Assembly: GCA_017626625.1 (NCBI GenBank)
Contig: JAGAIK010000654.1
Location: forward strand, 1-12,821
Origin: Roseburia sp.
GTDB lineage: Bacteria; Bacillota; Clostridia; Lachnospirales; Lachnospiraceae
DNA length: 12,821 nt
Direction: 5' to 3'
Every line of letters starts with the position of its first letter. The stretch's first letter is position 1. Of the stretch, positions 1 through 7,260 are shown piece by piece. The position numbers and the translations under genes are program-made. The notes under the pieces are model-generated. The model searched no databases. It saw only the letters and a program-made list of their open reading frames with translations, and had not been told where the DNA came from.

Positions 1-2721
1 AATGTGACGGTTTATATGACAAGAAATTCCGGAGACTGCCCCAACGGTGGCAGCAGCGTTACCTCCGGAGTCTGCAATGAGCGGAGGGTGGCATATGCCC
101 AGAGCGTGGGGGCGGACGCTTATATCAGTTTTCACTTAAATTCCTCCGTCAGCAGTTCGGCAAACGGAGTGGGAGTTTATTATCCAAACAGCAACTACAA
201 TGCCGGCATCGGACAGGTGGGACAGGGTATCGCACAAAAGATTTATGAGAAGCTGCGGGCATTAGGCTTAAGTGCCTGGGGCACCGGCACCATGATTTGG
301 AATGCCACGGAGGATAAATACGATGACGGCTCGGTGGCAGACTATCTGGGAGTTATCAGGAACTGTAAGAAGGTGGGAATCCCGGCAGTATTGATTGAAC
401 ATGCTTTTATCAGCTCTTATGGGGATTACAGCAGTTTCTTAAACTCTGATGATAAATTAAAAGCTCTGGGCGTGGCGGATGCCACAGCCATTGCGGAGTA
501 TTATGGGCTGCAGAAAGGAAACGGGGCGTTCTCCATCAGCTATGTACAGTCAAAGCCCGGCGGGAAACTGAATGTAGTCTGGGGAAAAACGGATAATGTT
601 TCTTACTATGAAGTGTGGAGAAGTACCAAAAAGGACAGCGGCTATAAGAAACAGGCGGACGTGACAAAGGGAACCTCATACGTGGATGATGGTGTTCAGA
701 TTGGGAAAACCTATTACTATAAAATTCGTGCGGTTTACACCAATGGACAACTGGGTGAGCCCACGGCGGCAATGAGCGGTTTTGCGTTAGCACAGACGGA
801 GCTTATCTATGCGAAGTCCCAGAGCAGCAAAAATATCGAAATTGGATGGGAAGGCGTTTCCGGTTCGGAGGGCTACCTGATTTACCGGAAGGACAGCACA
901 GACGGGGACTTTAAGCAGGTAGGAAAAGTTACCTCCGGCGGTACGTTAAGCTATGTGGACAAGGTGGCTTCCAATAATAAAGCGTACACCTACAAGGTGC
1001 AGGCATATAACACCAGCGGCAAAGTAGAGGGAACCGGAGCATTTTCTGGGGAAATGACGGCAAAAGCTCTCGCTAAAACTTCCATCAAGGAGATTTCCAC
1101 CGAAAGTGCAAACTGCCTGAAACTGACCTGGAAAAAAGTCGGCGGTGCGGAAGGGTATCAGATTTACAGAAGCACCCAGAAGAGCAAGGGTTACAAGAAA
1201 ATTGCAACCGTCAATTCAGGGAAAACGGTAAGCTATCAGGACAGCAAAGTAAAGTTTGGAATCACCTATTATTATAAAATACAGGCATTTGGCGGTGAGG
1301 GAGAAAATCTTGGTTACAGCGGCTATTCCGGCGTAAAGAGCGCTAAGACCACCATCACCACAAAAATTACCTCTGTGATTTCCGTAGATTCCAATACCCT
1401 GGAAATCAAATGGAACAAGGTAAACGAGGCATACGGCTACCGTATTTTGAGAAGTACCAGCAAAAACGGCACTTATAAGGAAATTAAGACCATTAAGAAA
1501 GCCAAAACCGTGAAATATCAGGATAAAAAGGTAACTCCGGGAAAGAAATACTATTATAAAGTTGAAATTTTAGTAAAATCCGGCAGCAAAATCATCGGCA
1601 ACGGCATTTCAAAACAGGTGGCAGGAAAAACATTAGGAGAAACTACGGTTACCTCTGTGACAGCGGCAGATAATGTGATGACGCTGAAATGGAAAAAAGT
1701 ATCGGATGCGGACGGTTACCAGATTTTCAGAAGTACGAAGAAAAACGGTACGTATGAGCTGGTGGGGACAGTCACCGGGGAAACTACGGTGAAGTATAAG
1801 GATAAGAATCTTTCCTACGGAAAGACCTATTATTATAAAGTAAGAGCTTACCGCAGCAAGGGAAAACAGACGGAAACCGGAAGTTTTACCGGAGCGAAAA
1901 AGACATGGACCTTAAAGAAAGCGGTCGTCACAAAGGCGGTGCCAGCGGGACAGAAGGTGGAGCTGGAATGGAATGCGGTGTCGAAAGCTACGGGTTATTC
2001 TGTTTACCGCAGTGAAAATAAAACAGGGAAATTTGAAAAAATCGGCAGTGCTGCCTCCGGCAGTACCCTGAAATATACGGATAAGACCGTGGAGCTGGGA
2101 AAAACCTATTATTATAAGGTGGCGGCAGATTATTCCATAACGGGAAAAGATAAGAGCATCGGCGGTTACAGCGATATTGTGACGGTACCGATGTTAGATG
2201 CCAGCCATCTGATTATGGGAAGCAGCGGAGTGACTGTGGAGCAGATGTTACAGTACTACAATGCCAGATATACCTTCCCGGCAGAGGTGTATACCGACAA
2301 AGGGGCTGCCAGCGCAGATGTCTTCTTTACGATTTTAAAGGAGGAGGCTGACGCAGAGGGCGTGAAGGCAGAGGTTCTGTTTGCCCAGGTTATTTTAGAA
2401 ACCAACGGGCTGCGTTTCGGCGGAGACGTCAGCGTCGCTCAGTGCAACTTCGGAGGTCTAGGAGCCACCGGAAATGGCGTGGCAGGGGAGACTTTCCCTG
2501 ACGTGAGAACCGGACTGCGGGCGCAGACACAGCACTTAAAGGCGTATGCCAGCACTGAGGCGTTGAACAATCCCTGTGTGGACACCCGGTTTTCCTATGT
2601 GACCAGGGGCTGTGCACCGTATATCGAATGGCTTGCTATTCCCAAGAACCCTTATGGGAAGGGCTGGGCGGCTGATGCGGATTATGGTGACAAATTGTTA
2701 AGAATTATTGACAGTCTGTAA
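1..2721 (+). CDS. Secreted bifunctional cell-wall hydrolase: Amidase_3 (5'-truncated), six FnIII-like repeats, glucosaminidase
   Basis: The gene is cut at its 5' end: the frame is open from base 1, and the GTG at 4 lies inside the amidase fold (VTVYMTRN), so it is not the start. Signal peptide and first zinc ligands must be upstream. Numbering residues from nt 4, 1-168 is the end of an N-acetylmuramoyl-L-alanine amidase (Amidase_3), with zinc-ligand His44 in SFHLNS and probable catalytic Glu132 in IEHAF. Residues 175-729 are six fibronectin-III-like repeats. Residues 735-905 are a glucosaminidase domain with probable catalytic Glu799 in VILETNG, followed by FGGLGATG and QHLKAYAS. The family cleaves the stem-peptide amide bond and the glycan backbone of peptidoglycan. 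It probably acts on the outer surface in wall turnover or daughter-cell separation. No terminator hairpin follows it, and the next gene appears to have its own promoter. Domain calls are by motif recognition; having two catalytic ends resembles, without copying, staphylococcal Atl. Confidence 0.93.
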   Translation, partial: NVTVYMTRNSGDCPNGGSSVTSGVCNERRVAYAQSVGADAYISFHLNSSVSSSANGVGVYYPNSNYNAGIGQVGQGIAQKIYEKLRALGLSAWGTGTMIWNATEDKYDDGSVADYLGVIRNCKKVGIPAVLIEHAFISSYGDYSSFLNSDDKLKALGVADATAIAEYYGLQKGNGAFSISYVQSKPGGKLNVVWGKTDNVSYYEVWRSTKKDSGYKKQADVTKGTSYVDDGVQIGKTYYYKIRAVYTNGQLGEPTAAMSGFALAQTELIYAKSQSSKNIEIGWEGVSGSEGYLIYRKDSTDGDFKQVGKVTSGGTLSYVDKVASNNKAYTYKVQAYNTSGKVEGTGAFSGEMTAKALAKTSIKEISTESANCLKLTWKKVGGAEGYQIYRSTQKSKGYKKIATVNSGKTVSYQDSKVKFGITYYYKIQAFGGEGENLGYSGYSGVKSAKTTITTKITSVISVDSNTLEIKWNKVNEAYGYRILRSTSKNGTYKEIKTIKKAKTVKYQDKKVTPGKKYYYKVEILVKSGSKIIGNGISKQVAGKTLGETTVTSVTAADNVMTLKWKKVSDADGYQIFRSTKKNGTYELVGTVTGETTVKYKDKNLSYGKTYYYKVRAYRSKGKQTETGSFTGAKKTWTLKKAVVTKAVPAGQKVELEWNAVSKATGYSVYRSENKTGKFEKIGSAASGSTLKYTDKTVELGKTYYYKVAADYSITGKDKSIGGYSDIVTVPMLDASHLIMGSSGVTVEQMLQYYNARYTFPAEVYTDKGAASADVFFTILKEEADAEGVKAEVLFAQVILETNGLRFGGDVSVAQCNFGGLGATGNGVAGETFPDVRTGLRAQTQHLKAYASTEALNNPCVDTRFSYVTRGCAPYIEWLAIPKNPYGKGWAADADYGDKLLRIIDSL
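526..2190 (+). repeat. Six tandem fibronectin-III-like repeats within the wall hydrolase
   Basis: Six coding units lie at about 526-789, 796-1068, 1075-1350, 1357-1632, 1639-1914 and 1918-2190. Each has a W-x-x-(V) strand, a GYxIYRS-type strand, a GxYK turn and a terminal TYYYK(V/I) strand. The TYYYK-type positions are 91-94 residues apart, which fixes the unit length. Units 1 and 3-6 share the YYYK form; unit 2 has YTYK. At the DNA level the 14-mer acctattattataa occurs at 1264, 1825 and 2104, so units 3, 5 and 6 are also close in nucleotides. Such modules usually act as spacers or glycan-binding domains in extracellular enzymes. Units 4 and 5 are strongly basic. Confidence 0.88.
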
Positions 2722-2739
2722 ATTTGGCAGGGAAAAAGA

Positions 2740-2768
2740 TTGAGATTAAAGACTGATTGTGCTAAAAT
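2740..2768 (+). promoter_or_regulatory. Candidate sigma-A promoter for the glycopolymer operon
   Basis: A -35 box TTGAGA at 2740-2745 and a -10 box TAAAAT at 2763-2768 are separated by exactly 17 nt. The -10 is preceded by TGC, making an extended TGn -10. Transcription would start near 2775, leaving a leader of about 30 nt before the ATG at 2806. This is the only gap long enough for a promoter between the hydrolase gene and the exporter, and it separates the two functional groups. It was found by eye from consensus, with no experimental support. Confidence 0.6.
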
Positions 2769-2805
2769 AAGAAAACATGATAAATATAGAAATGAGATTT
2801 AGCGC

Positions 2806-3582
2806 ATGAAAAAACAGATAGAAAACTTTATGAGATATCAATTCCTTTTGGGAGAGTTGGTGAAGAAAGGCATCAAATTAAAATATCGGAGATCTTATCT
2901 GGGTATTATATGGTCTTTAGTCGAGCCTCTGTTGGAAATGATCGTATTGGCGATTGTATTTGGAACCCTGTTTGAAAATGATGATAAGACGTTTCCGGTT
3001 TATATTCTGACCGGCAGATTACTGTATTCTTTTTTCTCTCAGGGAACGAAGGCATCCTTGACTTCTATAAGAAGGAATGCCTCCATGATAAAAAAAGTAT
3101 ATGTTCCTAAATATTTATATCCATTATCTTCCGTACTGTTTAACTATGTGATTTTTTTGATATCATTAATTGTTTTGGTGGCGGTAGCTCTGGTATTAGG
3201 GATTTACCCCACCGTTTATTTGGTGGAAGCGATTGTTCCACTGTTGCTGGTATTGATTCTGACCTTTGGATGTGGAATGATATTAGCTACACTGGGAGTA
3301 TTTTTCCGTGATTTGGAATATTTGTGGAATGTAGCATTAATGTTGGTGATGTATACCTGTGCGATATTTTATTATCCGGACAGGCTGTTAGATAGTGGTT
3401 TTGACTGGATATTAAAAGGGAATCCACTGTATTGTATTATTTCAATGTTCCGAAATGCTGTGTTTGGAAGACCGTTGGAGATGACAACTTTGATTTATGC
3501 TACGGTATTTAGCTTTGCTACTGTGATAGTGGGATTATTTATATTTCACCGGCAGCAGGATAAATTTATCCTTCACATTTAG
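2806..3582 (+). CDS. tagG: ABC-2 type polysaccharide/teichoic acid exporter, permease subunit
   Basis: This is the membrane half of an ABC exporter that moves lipid-linked glycopolymer (teichoic acid, O-antigen or capsule-like) across the cytoplasmic membrane. The 258-aa length is typical of TagG/Wzm. The N-terminal motif KYRRSYLGIIWSLVEP (26-41) is the characteristic amphipathic-to-membrane entry of this family. Hydrophobic segments near 33-55, 64-78, 105-132, 138-163, 172-190 and 226-247 fit six membrane spans. The ATG at 2806 is preceded only by a weak GAG-containing ribosome site, unlike most downstream genes. The ATPase partner starts 17 nt after its stop. The neighbouring glycerophosphotransferases favour TagG over Wzm, but the symbol is a family-level assignment and the substrate is inferred from context. 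Confidence 0.9.
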   Translation: MKKQIENFMRYQFLLGELVKKGIKLKYRRSYLGIIWSLVEPLLEMIVLAIVFGTLFENDDKTFPVYILTGRLLYSFFSQGTKASLTSIRRNASMIKKVYVPKYLYPLSSVLFNYVIFLISLIVLVAVALVLGIYPTVYLVEAIVPLLLVLILTFGCGMILATLGVFFRDLEYLWNVALMLVMYTCAIFYYPDRLLDSGFDWILKGNPLYCIISMFRNAVFGRPLEMTTLIYATVFSFATVIVGLFIFHRQQDKFILHI

Positions 3583-3599
3583 GAAAGGTTACTGTTCTT

Positions 3600-4343
3600 A
3601 TGGGAAAAGAAGTGTTAAAGGTTGATAATGTGAGCATGAAGTTTAACTTAAGCTCAGAGAAAGTAGACAGTGTCAAAGAGTATTTTATAAAATTACTGAA
3701 AAGAGAAATGGAATATGATGAGTTCTGGGCGTTGCAGAATATTAGCTTCTCTTTGGAAAAAGGGGACAGATTAGGTATTTTAGGTTTGAATGGTGCCGGG
3801 AAAAGTACTTTGCTCAAGGTGATTGCCGGCGTGTTTAAACCTACAACGGGGACGATTACAAGAAAAGGGAAAATAGCGCCGTTGTTAGAGTTGGGAGCTG
3901 GGTTTGATATGCAGTATACCGGAGCAGAGAATATTTATCTCTACGGCGCTGTACTGGGGTACAGGAAAGATTTTATCCGTTCTAAGTATGATGAAATCGT
4001 AGCATTTTCGGATTTGGGGAAATTTATCAATGTACCTCTTAAAAATTATTCTTCGGGAATGCGTTCAAGGCTGGGATTTGCTATCGCTACGATTATGGAA
4101 CCGGAAATTCTGATTTTAGATGAAGTTCTTTCGGTTGGAGACGCAAAATTCCGAAAGAAAAGTGAAAAAAAGATAAAGGATATGTTTGATAAGGAGGTCA
4201 CGGTTCTTTTTGTGTCGCATTCCTTAGAGCAGGTAAAACGGCTCTGCAATAAGGCGATGATTTTAGACCATGGGCAGATGAAGGCTTTTGGAGATATTGA
4301 TGAAGTGGCAGAGATTTATCAAAAAATGATTGAAGAACAATAA
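3600..4343 (+). CDS. tagH: ABC-type polysaccharide/teichoic acid exporter, ATP-binding subunit
   Basis: This cytoplasmic ATPase powers the exporter with the permease just upstream. All nucleotide-binding motifs are visible: Walker A GLNGAGKST (62-70), the family-typical PLLELGAGF segment (94-102), signature YSSGMRSRL (150-158), Walker B ILILDEVLSVGD (170-181) and H-loop His207 in FVSHS. The ribosome site AGGAAAGG (3581-3588) overlaps the permease stop region and sits 11 nt before the ATG. At 247 aa it is the bare ATPase domain: it has neither the carbohydrate-binding C-terminal domain of O-antigen Wzt proteins nor the long extension of Bacillus TagH. It therefore probably does not proofread polymer ends itself. 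The TagH symbol rests on the context of glycerophosphotransferases; Wzt-like is the alternative. Confidence 0.92.
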   Translation: MGKEVLKVDNVSMKFNLSSEKVDSVKEYFIKLLKREMEYDEFWALQNISFSLEKGDRLGILGLNGAGKSTLLKVIAGVFKPTTGTITRKGKIAPLLELGAGFDMQYTGAENIYLYGAVLGYRKDFIRSKYDEIVAFSDLGKFINVPLKNYSSGMRSRLGFAIATIMEPEILILDEVLSVGDAKFRKKSEKKIKDMFDKEVTVLFVSHSLEQVKRLCNKAMILDHGQMKAFGDIDEVAEIYQKMIEEQ

Positions 4344-4371
4344 AAAATAAAAGGTAATAGGAGGTGCAGAT

Positions 4372-5571
4372 ATGGAACAATCTTTCTGGGGAAAACTAAA
4401 GCGGGTAAAACCGGAAGATTTATTGCATATATTTAAGTTTTTACTGGCACTGCCTATTGCTTTTTTTTATAAGAAAAAAAGAAAAGGATTGTGGGTACTT
4501 TGTGATACAGCGGAGGAGACAAGAGATAACGCATACTGGCTATTCCGCTATATCAGAGAGCATCACAGAGAACAGGATGCAGTGTATGCGATTCATAAGT
4601 CATCACCAGACTACAGCAGAGTAAAGTCCCTCGGAGAGGTGGTGGAATATGGAAGCCTGAAACATTGGATTTATTATCTTGCCGCCGAGAAGAACATCAG
4701 CTCCCAGAAAATGGGGAAGCCTAATGCGGCAATCTGTTATGTCTTAGAAGTATATGGGATTATCAAAAATAAACGGGCGTTTTTGCAGCATGGCATTATT
4801 ACAGCAGATTTAAGTTTCCTTTATTATGAACATACGAAAATGAGCCTTTTTGTTACGAGCACAAAGGATGAGTGGAGATATGTGGATGAAAATTATCATT
4901 ATCCTAAGGGATATGTGCAGGAATTAGGGCTCTGCCGTTTTGATGAATTGCATTCCGGAAAAGTAAATCAAAAACAGATTCTTCTGATGCCTACATGGCG
5001 CATGTATATTCGAAATGAAATATCTGCGGAACCAGGGAAAAGGCAGGAGGAGGAGTTTGTGCAGACCGATTATTTTAAATATTGGGATGCGGTGCTTACC
5101 AACGGAGAATTTTTGGAATTTATTGAGAAAGAGAAGATGCAGGTTATATTTTACCCGCACAGGGAAATGCACCGTTTTCTTTCTTATTTTCATGCGCAGC
5201 ACCCGAATATTACCGTTGCGTCCTGGCCGGAGTATGATGTGCAGCAGCTTTTAAAGGAGTCTGCTTATCTGGTAACGGATTTTTCCAGTGTGGCGATGGA
5301 TTTTGCTTATATGAAAAAACCTTTGCTGTATTATCAGTTTGATAATGAAAAATTCCGCAGCAGCCATCATGGCAAAGGATATTTTGATTTTGAGAAAGAT
5401 GGTTTCGGGCCGGTTTGTGTGACACCGGAGGAAGTGATAGGAGCATTAAAGGATTCGTATCAGAGGGGATTTGCTAATGAGGAAAGATACTTAAGACGCC
5501 ATGAGGAATACTTTGATTTGTGGGATACCAATAATTGCAGGCGGAATTATGAAGCGATTCGCAGGATGTAG
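4372..5571 (+). CDS. CDP-glycerol:glycerophosphate glycerophosphotransferase family protein, short form
   Basis: This 399-aa protein belongs to the Glyphos_transf family (TagB/TagF/TarL type), which transfers glycerol- or ribitol-phosphate from a CDP donor to a lipid-linked acceptor at the inner membrane face. Visible motifs in order: FLQHGI (137-142) with the conserved HG, MPTWR (206-210), YPHREMH (261-267), VTDFSSVAMDFAY (301-313) and KDGFGP (342-347). The N-terminus has a hydrophobic stretch flanked by lysines (about 17-40), probably for membrane association. It has no accessory N-terminal domain, so it is the minimal member of the trio and could be a primase (TagB/TarF-like) or polymerase. 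AGGAGGT at 4359-4365, six nt before the ATG, makes the start firm. It lies 28 nt after the exporter ATPase and 20 nt before the next paralogue. Donor and acceptor cannot be read from sequence, so no tag/tar symbol is given. Confidence 0.9.
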   Translation: MEQSFWGKLKRVKPEDLLHIFKFLLALPIAFFYKKKRKGLWVLCDTAEETRDNAYWLFRYIREHHREQDAVYAIHKSSPDYSRVKSLGEVVEYGSLKHWIYYLAAEKNISSQKMGKPNAAICYVLEVYGIIKNKRAFLQHGIITADLSFLYYEHTKMSLFVTSTKDEWRYVDENYHYPKGYVQELGLCRFDELHSGKVNQKQILLMPTWRMYIRNEISAEPGKRQEEEFVQTDYFKYWDAVLTNGEFLEFIEKEKMQVIFYPHREMHRFLSYFHAQHPNITVASWPEYDVQQLLKESAYLVTDFSSVAMDFAYMKKPLLYYQFDNEKFRSSHHGKGYFDFEKDGFGPVCVTPEEVIGALKDSYQRGFANEERYLRRHEEYFDLWDTNNCRRNYEAIRRM

Positions 5572-5591
5572 AAAGGAAATACACAAAGCAG

Positions 5592-7238
5592 ATGATACAG
5601 ACAGCGCCAAGAGAAATAAAAGTGCATACGAAGAAGTTTTCTTTAAAAAGGGGAAGAATAACCATAGGTTTTTCCTGGGAGAAGGAAAAAGGCGTGGTGA
5701 GGCAGATGTGCTTAAAACAGAGAAATGCCCGGATGGATGTGAGGTATCCCTTTGAGTTAAAGAAAAAGGAAAAAGGACAGCAGCTTTTTTATCAGGCTGT
5801 GATTGACTTAAACCAATATGAGTTAGAAATAGCTTTCTGGGATGTGATGGTAGAAGTGGAGGAAGCGGAGGGAGAAACCTACGAAGCAATTTTAGGAGGA
5901 CTGAGCAACCGCCTGAAAATATGGCTGATTTTATTCCCGAGATGGACGAAAACGAAAGACGGACATTTGATTTATCCTTTTGTGAACGGTGCGAGGCAGT
6001 TTACCATCCAATACCGCAAATACGATAAAAAGTATGACAGCTATGCGTTTATCGCAAAAGAGTATTTGGCATTGTTGTGCTATTTTATTTTAAAACCTTA
6101 CTGGGACAATAAAAAAATATGGCTGATTTGCGAGAAATTTTGCACTATGGCACAGGATAATGCGATGTTCTTCTTTCAGTATTGCATGGAACAACTGCCG
6201 GAGAAAGAAAAAAAACATATCCTGTATGTGATAGACAAAAAAGTACCGGAATACCATGCGGTGGAGAAGTATGATACAAATGTGATTCAATTTATGAGCT
6301 TTAAATATATGATATATCTTTGTGCGGCGGAGTATCTGATATCTACGGATGCTATCCGGCATTTTTACATTTGGGATTCTCCGAACAGTGTGTATAAAGT
6401 ACTGTATCAGGCGAGAAAACACTTGATTTTTTTGCAGCATGGAGTCATGGGATTCAAACAGTGCCATAGAACCTACCACAAAGCCGGGGGGAATCGTGTG
6501 GCAAGATTTGTAGTATCTTCGGAATATGAGAGAACTATCATTCAAGAGTATTTTGGCTATGACAGAGAAGAGATTATATTAACCGGACTTGCACGTTGGG
6601 ATGTTCTGGAGAACAGGGCATCGTTGGAAAAAAAAGAAATTCTTATCATGCCTACCTGGAGAAGCTGGTTAGAGTATGCTTCGGAAGAACTGTTCCGCAA
6701 AAGCGATTATTATCAGAATTATGTTTCTATCCTGCAGGATGAACGTTTGCAGAAATTATTAGAAAAGCATGACATGGTCCTTAACTTTTATATTCATCCG
6801 AAGTTTCGGGATTATATTTCCGAGTTTGCGGTGAAAAAGGAAAGAATCCATTTTATTGCCTTTGGACAGCAGCCCTTAAATGAACTGCTGATGAGCTGTA
6901 ATCTGCTGATTACGGATTATTCGTCTGTGTCATGGGATGTGTATTATCAGGAAAAACCGGTGATATTTTATCCTTTTGACTTGGAAACCTACGAATGTGT
7001 GCAGGGGAGTTATATGGATTTGGAAAAGGATGCCTTTGGGGACGTGGTTCACAGTAAAGAAGAACTCTTTGCGTCCCTGGAAAAATATGTGGCACGTGAT
7101 TTTAAGGAAGAGGAACGACAGAAAGAACGCAGGGAATATCTGCTTCCACTGCGGGACCATAAAAACAGCGAGAGAATTTATCAGGAAATCAAGAGCGCAA
7201 AATTGAAATCAAAATTGAAACAGAGATTAGAGCGTTAG
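5592..7238 (+). CDS. CDP-glycerol glycerophosphotransferase family protein with N-terminal beta-rich domain
   Basis: This is the second Glyphos_transf paralogue, 548 aa. Residues 1-155 form a strand-rich accessory region (for example the YQAVIDLNQYELEIAFWDV stretch) of the kind found before many teichoic-acid polymerases. Catalytic-domain motifs follow: DN at 189-190, FLQHG (280-284), TGLARWD (331-337), MPTWRSW (353-359), IHPK (401-404) and TDYSSVSWD (441-449). The predicted reaction is transfer of an alditol phosphate from a CDP donor onto a growing lipid-linked chain in the cytoplasm. The start at 5592 has an AGGAAA site 12 nt upstream, a little far. Internal ATGs at 5706 and 5733 are less attractive because they would remove strands of the N-terminal domain and have no well-spaced site. 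The C-terminus is very basic, which would suit binding to anionic membrane or polymer. Confidence 0.9.
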   Translation: MIQTAPREIKVHTKKFSLKRGRITIGFSWEKEKGVVRQMCLKQRNARMDVRYPFELKKKEKGQQLFYQAVIDLNQYELEIAFWDVMVEVEEAEGETYEAILGGLSNRLKIWLILFPRWTKTKDGHLIYPFVNGARQFTIQYRKYDKKYDSYAFIAKEYLALLCYFILKPYWDNKKIWLICEKFCTMAQDNAMFFFQYCMEQLPEKEKKHILYVIDKKVPEYHAVEKYDTNVIQFMSFKYMIYLCAAEYLISTDAIRHFYIWDSPNSVYKVLYQARKHLIFLQHGVMGFKQCHRTYHKAGGNRVARFVVSSEYERTIIQEYFGYDREEIILTGLARWDVLENRASLEKKEILIMPTWRSWLEYASEELFRKSDYYQNYVSILQDERLQKLLEKHDMVLNFYIHPKFRDYISEFAVKKERIHFIAFGQQPLNELLMSCNLLITDYSSVSWDVYYQEKPVIFYPFDLETYECVQGSYMDLEKDAFGDVVHSKEELFASLEKYVARDFKEEERQKERREYLLPLRDHKNSERIYQEIKSAKLKSKLKQRLER

Positions 7239-7260
7239 GAGAAAGAAGGGGGAAGAATAG

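Noticed and set aside
4..6. GTG as start codon of the wall hydrolase
   Set aside because: The frame is open from base 1, the codon lies within a recognisable Amidase_3 strand, there is no signal peptide after it, and the N-terminal zinc ligands would be missing.
2708..2713. Perfect TTGACA -35 hexamer at the end of the hydrolase gene
   Set aside because: No -10-like hexamer occurs 15-19 nt downstream; that region reads GGCAGGGAAAAAG. It is probably coincidental coding sequence.
2712..2755. Inverted repeat CAGTCT / AGACTG as a terminator
   Set aside because: The stem is only 6 bp with a loop over 30 nt and is not followed by a T-run, and it overlaps the promoter candidate.
4460..4481. T8 / A7 tracts forming an AT-only palindrome inside the first transferase gene
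   Set aside because: They simply encode the FFYKKK membrane-edge segment. An AT-only stem is weak, and nothing supports termination or phase variation, although slippage at T8 is conceivable.
5501..5755. Small + strand frame overlapping the end of the first and start of the second transferase
   Set aside because: It overlaps two well-supported genes in another frame, has no ribosome site and its product shows no recognisable pattern.
5491..5889. Antisense open frames, the longest about 132-151 codons (5491-5889 and 6090-6545)
   Set aside because: They run opposite to strong coding regions, have no ribosome sites, and give low-complexity products rich in Phe, His, Pro and Ser, typical of reverse-strand shadows.
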